Origin: Pseudomonas paracarnis
GTDB taxonomy: Bacteria > Pseudomonadota > Gammaproteobacteria > Pseudomonadales > Pseudomonadaceae
Assembly: GCF_904063055.1 (NCBI RefSeq)
Contig: NZ_CAJFCN010000003.1
Location: forward strand, 186,001-250,000
Direction of reading: 5' to 3'
Length of the DNA stretch: 64,000 bases
In this document: positions 17,582 to 26,872 of the stretch, in pieces
Position numbering within the stretch: the stretch's first letter is position 1
Layout of the letters: the number at the start of each line of letters is the position of its first letter
Translations under genes and position numbers: made by a program
Notes under the pieces: generated by a model
The model's database searches: none
What the model saw: only the letters and a program-made list of their open reading frames with translations
What the model was told of the DNA's origin: nothing

Positions 17582-18512
17582 ATGAGCGACCTGGACCGAT
17601 ATCTCAACGCTGCCACCCGCGACAACACGCGCCGCAGCTCGCGCGGCCATCGAGCATTTCGAAGTCAGTTGGGGAGGGTTCCTGCCGGCCACCAGCGACA
17701 GCGTGGCGCGCTACCTCGTGGCGCATGCCGGGGTGTTGGCAGTCAACACCTTGAAACTGCGGCTCTCGGCCTTGGCGCAATGGCATACCAGCCAAGGGTT
17801 TGCCGACCCGACGAAGGCGCCGGTGGTACGCAAGGTGCTCAAGGGCATCCGCGCCGTGCACCCGGCGCGGGAGCGGCAGGCCGAGCCTCTGCAGCTCACG
17901 CAGTTGGAGCAAGTAATCGCCGCCCTGGACATTGAAGCTAAACAGGCCAGCGAGCATCACGACCAGCCGCGCTTGCTACGGGCCAAGCGCGACGCTGCGC
18001 TGATTCTGCTGGGCTTCTGGCGGGGCTTTCGCAGTGATGAGCTGTGCCGATTAAGCATTGAGCACGTGCAGGCCGTGCCAGGCGCAGGCATTAGCCTGTA
18101 CTTGCCACGCAGCAAAAGTGACCGGGACAACCTCGGCAAAACCTACCAGACCCCAGCGTTGCTCCGGCTGTGCCCGGTGCAGGCTTATAGCGAGTGGCTC
18201 AGCGCCTCGGCTTTGGTGCGCGGCCCGGTGTTTCGCGGCATCGACCGCTGGGGCAACCTGGGTGAGGAGGGCTTGCATCCCAACAGTGTGATCCCGTTAT
18301 TGCGCCAGGCCCTTGAGCGCGCAGGCATCCCCGCCGATCAATACACCAGCCACTCCCTGCGTCGGGGCTTTGCCACTTGGGCGCATCGCAGTGGTTGGGA
18401 TTTGAAGTCCCTGATGAGTTACGTCGGCTGGAACGACATGAAATCTGCGATGCGCTATGTTGAAGCGACGCCGTTTCTGGGCATGACCCTGGCAACCCAA
18501 CCGCTGATTTGA
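17582..18512 (+). pseudogene. TnpS-like tyrosine recombinase, apparently frameshifted
   Basis: A site-specific tyrosine recombinase split between two frames. The start ATG at 17582 reads M-S-D-L-D-R-Y-L-N-A-A-T-R-D-N-T-R-R-S; the expected continuation, A-A-I-E-H-F-E-V-S-W, lies in the frame that is open from 17640 to 18512. The break is at about 17639, where AGC-T-CGC would fit a two-base loss from a Tyr codon. The downstream catalytic domain looks complete: Arg in R-G-F-R-S-D-E-L, H-S-L-R-R-G, W in V-G-W-N-D, and nucleophile in R-Y-V-E. A GTG at 17703 could start a shortened product, but it would lack much of the core-binding domain and has no clear ribosome-binding site. A sequencing error is possible. 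Confidence 0.7.
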
Positions 18513-18539
18513 GATTTTTTCTATTAATAGCGTCACCTG

Positions 18540-18576
18540 ATAGAGAAACCCAATCGTCAGCATCAGGTTTGCCAAT
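18540..18576 (+). promoter_or_regulatory. OxyR-type binding site at the ahpC promoter
   Basis: Two 15-bp units, ATAGAGAAACCCAAT (18540-18554) and ATCAGGTTTGCCAAT (18562-18576), are separated by 7 bp, the spacing of the OxyR consensus (ATAG-n7-CTAT, twice). Matches are partial (CAAT for CTAT). A possible -10, TAGGAT, is at 18600, which would put the site against the -35 region, as usual for OxyR activation. Found 70 bp upstream of ahpC. Confidence 0.6.
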
Positions 18577-18645
18577 GAGCCATCGACCGAGAGAGCCGGT
18601 AGGATTCACCTCATCAACTTCTTAACCCCTGACGGAGAGTCAACG

Positions 18646-19209
18646 ATGCCTATCATCAACAGCCAAGTAAAACCGTTTAAAGCCACCGCTTTCAAAAACG
18701 GCAGCTTCGTCGATGTGACCGACGCTGACCTGAAAGGCAAGTGGTCGGTTGTCTTCTTCTACCCAGCCGACTTCACCTTCGTTTGCCCAACCGAACTGGA
18801 AGACCTGGCTGACAACTATGCCGAATTCCAGAAGCTGGGCGTCGAAATCTACAGCGTTTCTACCGACACCCACTTTGCCCACGCTGCCTGGCACAACACG
18901 TCGCCAGCCATCGGCAAAATCCAGTACACCATGATTGGCGACCCAACCCTGACCATCTCCCGCAACTTCGACGTGCTGATCGAAGAGGCTGGCCTGGCAG
19001 ACCGCGGCACCTTCGTGATCAACCCGGAAGGTCAGATCAAGATCGTTGAGCTGAACGACGGCGGTGTAGGTCGTGACGCTTCCGAGCTGCTGCGCAAGAT
19101 CAAGGCCGCTCAGTACGTCGCTGCCCACCCAGGTGAAGTCTGCCCAGCCAAATGGAAAGAAGGCGAGGCCACTCTGGCGCCGTCTCTGGACCTGGTCGGC
19201 AAGATCTAA
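18646..19209 (+). CDS. ahpC: Alkyl hydroperoxide reductase peroxiredoxin AhpC
   Basis: A 187-residue typical 2-Cys peroxiredoxin that reduces H2O2, organic peroxides and peroxynitrite. The peroxidatic Cys47 lies in D-F-T-F-V-C-P-T-E and the resolving Cys166 in G-E-V-C-P-A-K-W. Length equals the enterobacterial AhpC. GACGGAG precedes the ATG. ahpF, its reductant, follows 130 bp later after a terminator-like hairpin, so ahpC may be made in excess. Confidence 0.95.
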   Translation: MPIINSQVKPFKATAFKNGSFVDVTDADLKGKWSVVFFYPADFTFVCPTELEDLADNYAEFQKLGVEIYSVSTDTHFAHAAWHNTSPAIGKIQYTMIGDPTLTISRNFDVLIEEAGLADRGTFVINPEGQIKIVELNDGGVGRDASELLRKIKAAQYVAAHPGEVCPAKWKEGEATLAPSLDLVGKI

Positions 19210-19270
19210 GTCTGTGAACGCGTATCAAGGGCGGGTATCCGCACTTAAGTAAGCTGCATCCGCCCTCAAA

Positions 19271-19304
19271 ACGCCCGGGCGAGATTCGCTCGGGCGTTTT
19301 TTTG
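19271..19304 (+). terminator. Terminator between ahpC and ahpF
   Basis: ACGCCCGGGCG (19271-19281) pairs with CGCTCGGGCGT (19287-19297) with one mismatch, followed by seven or eight T. It would end most ahpC transcripts before ahpF. Confidence 0.8.
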
Positions 19305-19339
19305 TCTGCAATAAACCGAATGAACAGGAAATCGCCCGT

Positions 19340-20905
19340 ATGTTGGACGCCAATCTTAAAGCTCAGTTGAAGTCATACCTGGAACGGGTCACCCAGCCGA
19401 TCGAGATCATCGCCTCCCTCGACGACGGTGCGAAATCCCAGGAAATGCTTGCTCTTTTGCAGGACGTAACCAGCCTCTCAACGCTGATTACCCTGAACAC
19501 CGATGGCAATGATGCGCGCAAGCCATCGTTCTCCATCAACCGCCCGGGTGCTGAGATCAGCTTGCGTTTCGCCGGCATCCCTATGGGCCATGAATTCACT
19601 TCGTTGGTGCTGGCCCTGTTGCAAGTGGGTGGCCACCCGTCGAAAGCCAGTGTCGAAGTAATTGAACAGATCCGCGCTCTCAAAGGCGAGTTCAGCTTCG
19701 AGACGTACTTCTCGCTGTCGTGCCAGAACTGCCCGGACGTGGTCCAGGCGCTGAATCTGATGGCCGTGCTGAACCCGAACATTCGCCACGTTGCGATTGA
19801 TGGCGCGCTGTTCCAGGCTGAAGTCGATGAGCGCCAGATCATGGCGGTCCCGAGTGTCTACTTGAACGGAGTCAACTTTGGCCAGGGCCGCATGGGCCTC
19901 GAAGAAATCCTCGCCAAGCTCGACACCAGCGGTATCGAGAAAGCCGCGGAAAAAATCAGCGCCAAGGACGCCTTCGACGTCCTGGTGGTTGGCGGTGGCC
20001 CCGCCGGGTCCTCGGCTGCCATTTACGCGGCACGTAAAGGTATTCGTACCGGTGTGGCGGCTGAACGCTTTGGTGGCCAGGTACTGGACACCATGTCCAT
20101 CGAGAATTTTATCTCGGTACAGGAAACCGAAGGGCCGAAACTGGCTAGTGCGCTGGAAGCCCATGTGCGTCAGTACGATGTGGACATCATGAACCTGCAA
20201 CGCGCTAGCAGCCTGGTACCGGCGAAAAATGCCGGGGAGCTGCACGAAATTCGCTTCGAAAGCGGTGCGACCCTCAAGTCCAAGACCGTGATCCTGGCCA
20301 CAGGCGCCCGCTGGAGAGAGATGGGTGTGCCCGGTGAGCAGGAATACAAAGCCCGCGGCGTGTGCTTCTGCCCGCACTGCGATGGCCCGCTGTTCAAAGG
20401 CAAGCGTGTGGCGGTGATCGGCGGCGGTAACTCCGGCGTGGAAGCGGCCATTGACCTGGCCGGTATCGTCAGCCATGTCACCTTGCTTGAGTTCGACAGC
20501 AAGCTGCGCGCCGACGCCGTGTTGCAACGCAAGCTCTACAGCCTGCCGAACGTGGATGTGATTACCAGTGCATTGACCAGTGAGGTCAAAGGCGATGGCC
20601 AGAAAGTCACCGGCCTTGCCTACAAGGACCGCGACAGCGGTGAGTTCAAGACCATCGACCTGGAAGGCATCTTCGTGCAGATTGGCTTGCTGCCCAACAC
20701 CGACTGGCTCAAAGGCACGGTAGAGCTGTCGCCGCGCGGCGAGATCATTGTCGATGCCCGTGGCGAGACTTCACTGCCTGGCGTGTTCGCCGCCGGTGAC
20801 GTAACCACCGTGCCGTACAAGCAGATCGTGATTGCAGTAGGCGAGGGCGCCAAGGCTTCGTTGAGCGCGTTCGATCACTTGATCCGCACCTCTGCTCCGG
20901 CGTAA
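19340..20905 (+). CDS. ahpF: Alkyl hydroperoxide reductase subunit F
   Basis: A 521-residue flavoprotein that passes electrons from NADH to AhpC. The N-terminal domain (1-200) has two thioredoxin-like folds with redox pair C-Q-N-C (Cys128, Cys131). The thioredoxin-reductase-like part has FAD motif V-G-G-G-P-A-G, redox pair C-P-H-C at about 345, and NAD motif G-G-G-N-S-G. The C-terminal G-V-F-A-A-G-D-V run closes the FAD domain. GAACAGGAAA precedes the ATG. Confidence 0.95.
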   Translation: MLDANLKAQLKSYLERVTQPIEIIASLDDGAKSQEMLALLQDVTSLSTLITLNTDGNDARKPSFSINRPGAEISLRFAGIPMGHEFTSLVLALLQVGGHPSKASVEVIEQIRALKGEFSFETYFSLSCQNCPDVVQALNLMAVLNPNIRHVAIDGALFQAEVDERQIMAVPSVYLNGVNFGQGRMGLEEILAKLDTSGIEKAAEKISAKDAFDVLVVGGGPAGSSAAIYAARKGIRTGVAAERFGGQVLDTMSIENFISVQETEGPKLASALEAHVRQYDVDIMNLQRASSLVPAKNAGELHEIRFESGATLKSKTVILATGARWREMGVPGEQEYKARGVCFCPHCDGPLFKGKRVAVIGGGNSGVEAAIDLAGIVSHVTLLEFDSKLRADAVLQRKLYSLPNVDVITSALTSEVKGDGQKVTGLAYKDRDSGEFKTIDLEGIFVQIGLLPNTDWLKGTVELSPRGEIIVDARGETSLPGVFAAGDVTTVPYKQIVIAVGEGAKASLSAFDHLIRTSAPA

Positions 20906-20921
20906 TCCTGGGCTGAAAATG

Positions 20922-20951
20922 AAAAACCCCATGAGCGATCATGGGGTTTTT
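20922..20951. terminator. Bidirectional terminator after ahpF
   Basis: AAAAACCCCATG (20922-20933) and CATGGGGTTTTT (20940-20951) are a perfect 12-bp inverted repeat with a 6-nt loop and A/T flanks, suited to termination on both strands. Confidence 0.88.
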
Positions 20952-21030
20952 CTCGTTCCCACGCCCGGCGCGGGATTCTCGTTCCCACGCTCCGCGGGGG
21001 AATGCATCCGGTGACGCTCCGCGTCACGCA
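20952..21030. repeat. REP-like palindromic repeat cluster
   Basis: The segment holds two copies of TCTCGTTCCCACGC (20951 and 20977 regions) and two imperfect palindromes, TTCCCACGC-TCC-GCGGGGGAA and GTGACGC-TCC-GCGTCAC. This style of short intergenic palindrome is common in Pseudomonas. It lies between the convergent ends of ahpF and gloA. Confidence 0.65.
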
Positions 21031-21037
21031 GTGCTTA

Positions 21038-21559
21038 TTACATCGGCGCCGGCTGGATGATCTCAACCCAATAGGCATCCGGGTCCTTGATGAACGCGAG
21101 GCTCTTCATGCGGCCATCCGTCAGGCGTTTCTGGAAATCACAGCCCAAGGCTTCGAAACGTTCGCACGCCGCCACAATGTCCGGCACCGAGATGCAGATA
21201 TGGCCAAAGCCGCGTGGGTCGGTGTTGCCGTTGTGGTAGGCAAAGTCGGCATCGTTTTCGGTGCCGTGGTTGTGGGTCAGTTCGAGGATGCCCGGAATCG
21301 ATTTCATCCATTGGGTACGCTCGGCGGCGTCGGCCGGGATCTGGGCCTTGTCCACCAGGGCCAGGAAGTACAGGCTGAATTCGGCTTCCGGGAAGTCACG
21401 TTTCTCGACCAGGGAGAAACCCAGGATGCGCGTGTAGAAGTCCAGCGACTTGGTGATGTCCTTGACCCGCAACATGGTGTGGTTGAACACGAAGTTTGCC
21501 GTAGCGTTGTCGGGCTGGGCAGTGACGCCCGGGAAGGTGTTCAATTCGTGCAGGCTCAT
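21038..21559 (-). CDS. gloA: Lactoylglutathione lyase (glyoxalase I)
   Basis: A 173-residue metalloenzyme that isomerises the methylglyoxal-glutathione adduct to S-lactoylglutathione. Metal ligands expected of the longer (zinc-type) glyoxalase I are visible: His in F-N-H-T-M-L-R-V-K-D, Glu in I-L-E-L-T-H-N-H, His in G-F-G-H-I, and Glu in Y-W-V-E-I-I-Q. The ATG at 21559 follows GGAGG by 3 to 4 nt; upstream extension of the frame is not family sequence. Confidence 0.92.
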   Translation of the reverse strand: MSLHELNTFPGVTAQPDNATANFVFNHTMLRVKDITKSLDFYTRILGFSLVEKRDFPEAEFSLYFLALVDKAQIPADAAERTQWMKSIPGILELTHNHGTENDADFAYHNGNTDPRGFGHICISVPDIVAACERFEALGCDFQKRLTDGRMKSLAFIKDPDAYWVEIIQPAPM

Positions 21560-21738
21560 GGGCCCTCCAGAAAAAATGTGAGATGAGCGGTCCATTGGCT
21601 TGCGGCCTGCCTCCATGCAGGCGGGCCATGATACGCAAGGCGCACCGGCTGCGCCAAATGAAAAAGCGCGCTAAACCCTTGCGGTCAGCGCGCGCCGGGC
21701 CGCACACTTTGCGGCTGGAACCTTGGGTGTTTTTTGCA

Positions 21739-22275
21739 ATGATCGAGTTTCGTAGGCCGCTGTTGAGTGCTGTGTGCGTGTTGTTGGGCAGCCCGTTTGT
21801 GCTGGCAGCTGACCCGCAGGTCCATTGGCCCAGCGGTTGGCAGGTCGAAGAAGTCGTGCCTGACGACGAACTCCCTGCCAAACCCCAAGCAGTGTCCCGG
21901 CAGCGAGCGATCAAGAATGATGAAAATGGCGCCACGTTGATGGTGATGGAGTTGACCGGGACGCCGATAGAAACCGGCCATAAAGTTAATCTTCCCGGCG
22001 TGTTGCTGGAGATGCGCAAGTCGATCCAGAAAGACTTTGCCCGTGGCGGTTATCAAAGCGTGTGCAGCAAAATGCACCCCACGACATTGAGTCGGCTTGA
22101 CGCGCTGGAAACTACCTGTGTGATTACCGAGAACGGTCGACACGTATTGTCGCAAACATTAGTCGGTGCGCTGGATGTCGATAAGGCCTATGTATTTTCA
22201 TACGCGGGCCAAGCGCAAGCGTACGAGGCGAGCAAGGAGGAAATCAGTTCGGTGCGTAACAGTCTGAAACTTTGA
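21739..22275 (+). CDS. DUF4946 periplasmic protein
   Basis: A 178-residue exported protein: the first 24 residues are a signal peptide ending V-L-A-A before D-P-Q-V-H-W-P-S-G-W-Q-V-E, the typical start of DUF4946 proteins of Pseudomonas. Two Cys (in V-C-S-K and T-T-C-V) may pair. The frame is open from 21583, but the ATG at 21739 starts the signal peptide. No role is established for the family. It reads away from gloA and ends before a strong terminator. Confidence 0.75.
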   Translation: MIEFRRPLLSAVCVLLGSPFVLAADPQVHWPSGWQVEEVVPDDELPAKPQAVSRQRAIKNDENGATLMVMELTGTPIETGHKVNLPGVLLEMRKSIQKDFARGGYQSVCSKMHPTTLSRLDALETTCVITENGRHVLSQTLVGALDVDKAYVFSYAGQAQAYEASKEEISSVRNSLKL

Positions 22276-22343
22276 CCCGCTCAAGCTGAGCGAATGTGAA
22301 CAATGTGAACGCTAAGTTAAATTCGATTCCGAACCGCTAGAGC

Positions 22344-22376
22344 AAAAAAAGCCCCGCGTATGCGGGGCTTTTTTTT
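22344..22376. terminator. Strong bidirectional terminator
   Basis: A7-GCCCCGC (22344-22357) and GCGGGGC-T8 (22362-22376) form a 14-bp stem with a GTAT loop. It separates the convergent DUF4946 and mvaU-like genes. Confidence 0.92.
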
Positions 22377-22386
22377 AGTACATGTT

Positions 22387-22752
22387 TCAGCCGCGAAGCC
22401 AGGAATCTACAGTGGCAGCGCCGTACTGTTCTTTCCAGGCTTTAAGGCCGCGGTGGTTGCCACCTTTGGTCTCGATCAGCTCGCCGGTATGCGGGTTGTG
22501 GTAAACCTTGACCACCCGTGCGCGGCGCTGTTTTGGCGCGGCGGCGGCCGGTGCGCCGCCTTTGCGTGGCGCTGGATCGAGGATAGCGATCACGTCGCGC
22601 AGGCTTTTGTCGTATTTGCCCATCAGCGTCTTGAGCTTTTCTTCGAATTCGATTTCTTTCTTCAAGCCAGCGTCATTCTTCAAAGATTCCAGCTGTGCAA
22701 GCTGCTCTTGAAGGGCTTTTTCTGCTGCGCGAAATTCGGCGAGTCTGGACAA
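22387..22752 (-). CDS. mvaU: MvaT/MvaU-family H-NS-like xenogeneic silencer
   Basis: A 121-residue nucleoid protein that binds AT-rich DNA. The N-terminal oligomerisation coiled coil (L-A-E-F-R-A-A-E-K-A-L-Q-E-Q) and the K-S-L-R-D-V-I-A-I-L-D-P segment match MvaU more than MvaT. The C-terminal DNA-binding part has Y-H-N-P-H-T-G-E-L-I-E-T-K-G-G-N-H. The homologous N-terminus M-S-(K/R)-L-A-E-F is reached only if TTG at 22752 is the start, with GGAG 9 nt upstream; the ORF's longer ATG start adds 15 unrelated residues. Confidence 0.88.
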   Translation of the reverse strand: MSRLAEFRAAEKALQEQLAQLESLKNDAGLKKEIEFEEKLKTLMGKYDKSLRDVIAILDPAPRKGGAPAAAAPKQRRARVVKVYHNPHTGELIETKGGNHRGLKAWKEQYGAATVDSWLRG

Positions 22753-22946
22753 AATCTGTACTCCAATAATGTAGTTGCGGATATCAACTGCAGACAAAGC
22801 TATAAGCCAAGAACGTTAAGCCACGTCAACGAAAAAGACCCTTCTGCGAGTTCTGCACAGGCAGAAAAAATTGTAGTAGTTAATTCATTCCGAGTAAATC
22901 ATGTCTTTTAAAGAAAGACCAATCTTTCATCGTAGACCGCGCAAGG

Positions 22947-24491
22947 CTATTCAACGATCCCCAAGGATTTAATGAATTCATCGCAGGGTAATGGTCGGCC
23001 AAACAGGTAACCCTGTAGGAAATCCACGCCTTGGGCCACGAGGTATTCACACTGTTTGGCTGTTTCTACACCTTCGGCAACAATGCCTAGATCCAGCTTG
23101 ACCGACAACTCTATGATGCTGTCGAGAATATGCCGCGACAGCGCATCTGCACCGATCATGGCGACAAAGCTTTGATCGATCTTCAAGTAGTCGACATTGA
23201 AATTGCGCAAATAGCCCAAGCTGGAGTGGCCGGTGCCGAAGTCATCAATGGCGATCATGACGCCCAGTTGATGCAGGGCCTCGAACAGCCGGCGGGTGGT
23301 CTCGGTGGGTTCGATCAGCTCCCGCTCAGTCAGCTCCAGCACCAGGGTGACCTGGCCGGGTGGGAACGCGGCCAGAAATTCCTGGCAGTCCTGCACCAGC
23401 GCCATGTCCTGGCAATGGCGTGCAGTGATGTTCACGCCGATATGAAAGCCGGGGCTGAAACGTGCGGCATGGGGCGCCAGTTGCGCGGCGGTCTGGCGCA
23501 GCAGGGCGCGGGTCATCGGCACGATCAGGCCAGAGTCTTCGGCCAGGGGAATAAACAGGTCCGGGCGCACCAGGCCTTCTTTGGGATGCCTCCAGCGCAT
23601 CAGCACCTCACAGCCGGCCCATTGGCGTGTGTCACCCCGTACTACCGGTTGGAAATACGGGATGAACTCATTGGCGCCCAAGGCGCGTTGTAACTCGTGG
23701 GTTGGCGCGGACGAGCGTTTTTGCAGCCAGTGAGCGAGCAGCCCCGCCAATATGCCGAAAAACACCACCAGGCTGAACAGCGCCGGATACCGCGCCTGCA
23801 TGTAGCGCCAGACTTCACCCTCGGGCATCCCGGCTTCGACACTGTAGCGATAGCGCTCGGAAGCCAGGCGTTGTGGGGCCACGGCAAATACCGGCAACGC
23901 GCCTTGATGCACCTTGCCGTCGGCCCCCAGCCAGTTCGGGCCGACTTGCAATACCAAGTACGCGTAACGGCTGATCAAGCGCAAGGCGTTGGTGAGGTGG
24001 TAACCGTCAACCGAGGCAAACGCGCCTTGATCGCCTTCCACCAGGCGGTACACCAGCAGGGCGGTATCGGGTGTAACGGGGTTACCTTTCATCAACCACA
24101 GGCGCCCATCCACATAGTCGTCCGGGTTGACGGGCGATTGGTAGCGACCGCCAAACAACGAGCTGCAATAGATGTTTTTCTGCCAGGACAGCGTCGTGGC
24201 CCGCACAAACGGCCGGCGCGTGACTTGTTCACGTAGCGCCAACTTGGCGCTGCTGTCACAAGGTTTACCGGCCAGCGGCAGCAAAGCCTGGGCAGCGATG
24301 GCGGTATTGTCGAGCATCAGGTCGAACTGGCGGACCGCTTCTTGAGCGGTTTGCGCCGTGCTTTGCTCAAGGGTGCGCTCGGCTTGCCAGTACAGAATCA
24401 CAACCCCCAGCAAGATGGGCAACACGCCGCTGGTTGCACTGATGAAATAGCGTGCGGCTCGGCTTCGTGGGCCTTTGACAGTCAGGGGCAT
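22947..24491 (-). CDS. CSS-motif cyclic di-GMP phosphodiesterase (PdeC/YjcC type)
   Basis: A 514-residue membrane protein. Helix 1 (about 17-34) leads to a periplasmic CSS domain with Cys in G-K-P-C-D and the C-S-S motif of N-I-Y-C-S-S (about residue 110); helix 2 lies near 235-252; the EAL domain follows to the C-terminus. The EAL signature reads E-V-L-M-R-W; other catalytic motifs (E-L-T-E, D-D-F-G-T-G, L-K-I-D, A-E-G-V-E-T) are kept, so it should hydrolyse c-di-GMP. Disulfide state of the CSS domain regulates activity in E. coli PdeC. Single gene. Confidence 0.88.
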   Translation of the reverse strand: MPLTVKGPRSRAARYFISATSGVLPILLGVVILYWQAERTLEQSTAQTAQEAVRQFDLMLDNTAIAAQALLPLAGKPCDSSAKLALREQVTRRPFVRATTLSWQKNIYCSSLFGGRYQSPVNPDDYVDGRLWLMKGNPVTPDTALLVYRLVEGDQGAFASVDGYHLTNALRLISRYAYLVLQVGPNWLGADGKVHQGALPVFAVAPQRLASERYRYSVEAGMPEGEVWRYMQARYPALFSLVVFFGILAGLLAHWLQKRSSAPTHELQRALGANEFIPYFQPVVRGDTRQWAGCEVLMRWRHPKEGLVRPDLFIPLAEDSGLIVPMTRALLRQTAAQLAPHAARFSPGFHIGVNITARHCQDMALVQDCQEFLAAFPPGQVTLVLELTERELIEPTETTRRLFEALHQLGVMIAIDDFGTGHSSLGYLRNFNVDYLKIDQSFVAMIGADALSRHILDSIIELSVKLDLGIVAEGVETAKQCEYLVAQGVDFLQGYLFGRPLPCDEFIKSLGIVE

Positions 24492-24746
24492 AGGGGCAGT
24501 CAGTCGCGAGAAAAAGAGTGAGATAAGCCGATGATAGATGGCATTACGCAGGCCTGCTCACTTGTTTCAAGCGGGTTGACCTCGCCGTTCGGTCAGTGGT
24601 GGCGGGGATCAGGCACCGCCCCCGCCCGAACCCGCAAAGTCCGTTGAAGTACAGAGTGTGGAGGGTGTCGCCGACGCTGCGTTTCACTACATTGGGTGAC
24701 TATGTAGGGTGCGACGCATGAGAGGACGCTGCGCATAGCCAGGTCA

Positions 24747-25625
24747 CTAAGTGAGCGAGGGGTACAACCCTTGCGCCAGCTCGATGAATGCCAGGGTAGC
24801 CGGGGAGGACTGTCGTCGATCCAGCACCGCCAGTCCGATCCGGCGTGGGACCTGCGGCGCCAATGGCAACGCCACATAACGCCAGTCGCTATGTTCCGGC
24901 AAGGAGGCCTGCGCAACCACACTCAAACCATCGCCCCGACTGACCGCCTCCAACGTACTGAGCAACTGCGCACAGCGGTACCGGACTTTGGGCTGCAATC
25001 GGGCTTGACTGAACAAGCGCATCACCAGCTCCGACGAGCCGGCTTCAGTCAGAATAAAGGGTTCATCGCAGAGCGCTTGCAGGGGCACGGCCTCAAGGGC
25101 GGCCAACCGGTGCCCGGCCGGTAGCAGCGCTACCAGTTGATCTTCCAGCAGCGCGACCGTATCGAAGCGTTCCTGCTCCAGCACCACAAAACCGATATCC
25201 ACCCGGCGCTCATCCAGCCACTGAATGACCTGGCGATCAGGCCCTTCATCCACATGCACTTCAATACCCGGATAAACCTGGCGAAAGCGCCTGAGGATAG
25301 GCGGCAACAACCGAACCGACGCCGTCGGCCCGAACGAGCCGATACGCAGCGTGCCACGCTTCATGCCGCGTGCATCCGCCGCTTCCTGCTGCAAGGTGTT
25401 GGCCAGCCCCAGCATGGCCCGGGCGCGTCCCAGCAATTGTGCGCCGATTTCGCTCAGTTCCACCGCCGTCTGATGGCGCCGAAACAACTCCACCCCCAGT
25501 TCCTGCTCCAAGGCCTTGATCGCGTGGGACACCGCCGACTGGCTGATACCCAGGCGATGCGCCGCACTGGTAAAACCTTGCAGTTCGGCCACCAGAGAAA
25601 AGATTTCCAGTTGGGTCAGGGTCAT
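24747..25625 (-). CDS. LysR-family transcriptional regulator
   Basis: A 292-residue LysR protein: winged helix-turn-helix at 1-60 (A-H-R-L-G-I-S-Q-S-A-V-S-H-A-I-K-A-L-E) and a periplasmic-binding-like effector domain from about 90. It is divergent from the EamA transporter gene 77 bp away, the usual arrangement for a LysR gene and its target. The effector is unknown. Confidence 0.87.
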   Translation of the reverse strand: MTLTQLEIFSLVAELQGFTSAAHRLGISQSAVSHAIKALEQELGVELFRRHQTAVELSEIGAQLLGRARAMLGLANTLQQEAADARGMKRGTLRIGSFGPTASVRLLPPILRRFRQVYPGIEVHVDEGPDRQVIQWLDERRVDIGFVVLEQERFDTVALLEDQLVALLPAGHRLAALEAVPLQALCDEPFILTEAGSSELVMRLFSQARLQPKVRYRCAQLLSTLEAVSRGDGLSVVAQASLPEHSDWRYVALPLAPQVPRRIGLAVLDRRQSSPATLAFIELAQGLYPSLT

Positions 25626-25702
25626 GAGTAAAGGCTCATTTTACGATGAGGAGTGATTAGCCAAAGAATACGCCCATTCGTCCCTCACCTGAGCACCGCC
25701 TT

Positions 25703-26626
25703 ATGCGTCACGTCGCCGATGGCCTCACTTATCTGAAGCTTGCCGCTGTCACCATGATCTGGGGCGGCACCTTTGTCGCAGGGCGCTACCTGGCTGATCA
25801 GGTCCACCCGCTGCTGGCCGCCACTCTGCGCTTCACCTTGGCCAGCGCAGCATTGCTGCTGTTCATGGCCGCTTCGCGCACGGCCCTGGTGCGCCCCAGC
25901 ACGCGCCAATGGGGCCAATTGGCGGTGTTGGGGTTCTTTGGGATTTTCTTTTACAACCTGTGCTTCTTTTATGGGCTGCAGTACACCAATGCGTCACGCG
26001 CCTCGTTGATTGTCGCGTTGAACCCGGCGGTGATCGGCCTGGCGTCCTGGTGGTTGTTCAAGGAGCGCCTGGGCCGCATCAAATGTATCGGTATCGCGTT
26101 GTGCCTGGCAGGCGCGGCGACCGTCATCATCAGTCGCAATCCCCAGGCATTGCAGGGCGCGACCATGGCCTGGGCCGGTGACCTGCTGATCCTCGGTTGC
26201 GTGGCGGGGTGGGGCGTTTACACGCTGTTCTCCCGTGGGCTCAATCAGAGCCTGGGGCCGTTGCAGACCGTGACCTGGTCGGTGCTGCTGGGCACGCTGA
26301 TGCTAAGCGTTACGGCGCTGGTTTCACCCAGCGTGACCATGGCAGAGCTGCACGCTATTGATCTGCCGCAACTGCTCAGCCTGATGTATCTGGGCGTGAT
26401 GGGGTCGGCGCTGGCGTATATCGGCTATTACGATGGCATTCGTCGCATAGGCGCCACACGGTCCGGGGTGTTCATCGCGCTCAACCCATTGACGGCGGTC
26501 ATTTGCGGCGCGGTGCTGCTGGACGAACCGCTGACGATGGCGATGTGGGTGGGGGGTGCGGTCATCCTGCTGGGTATCTACCTGTGTAACAAACCCCTTG
26601 CGCAGGGCAGGGTAATGGGGATTTGA
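25703..26626 (+). CDS. EamA-family (DMT) transporter
   Basis: A 307-residue inner-membrane carrier with ten predicted helices in two EamA repeats; each half has the typical pattern (for example W-G-G-T-F-V-A-G-R-Y near residue 17, and L-N-P-L-T-A-V-I-C-G-A in the second half). Such proteins are mostly metabolite exporters. It is divergent from a LysR regulator that probably controls it. Confidence 0.87.
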   Translation: MRHVADGLTYLKLAAVTMIWGGTFVAGRYLADQVHPLLAATLRFTLASAALLLFMAASRTALVRPSTRQWGQLAVLGFFGIFFYNLCFFYGLQYTNASRASLIVALNPAVIGLASWWLFKERLGRIKCIGIALCLAGAATVIISRNPQALQGATMAWAGDLLILGCVAGWGVYTLFSRGLNQSLGPLQTVTWSVLLGTLMLSVTALVSPSVTMAELHAIDLPQLLSLMYLGVMGSALAYIGYYDGIRRIGATRSGVFIALNPLTAVICGAVLLDEPLTMAMWVGGAVILLGIYLCNKPLAQGRVMGI

Positions 26627-26872
26627 TAAGACTACGGACAAACCCGGTTACGCTGTGTAGAATCAGTTTACGCATACAAGAATATGGACTTGCGCTCACG
26701 CAAGCCTCGGCCGTCAGAGACTGATGACACCATGAAGCTACTTGGCTCCCCCCTCATCTTTGGTGACTTTCTCGCCCGCAGCGTGCGAGGCCTTTCTTGT
26801 GCGCCACCCTCCAGCCTCATCCTTGCTCGCAACTAAACAATTGCTACCTACAAGAATGATGAGGCACCGAAC

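Noticed and set aside
24492..24746. Possible small gene between the phosphodiesterase and the LysR gene
   Set aside because: Frames here are short, without a ribosome-binding site or family features; treated as intergenic.
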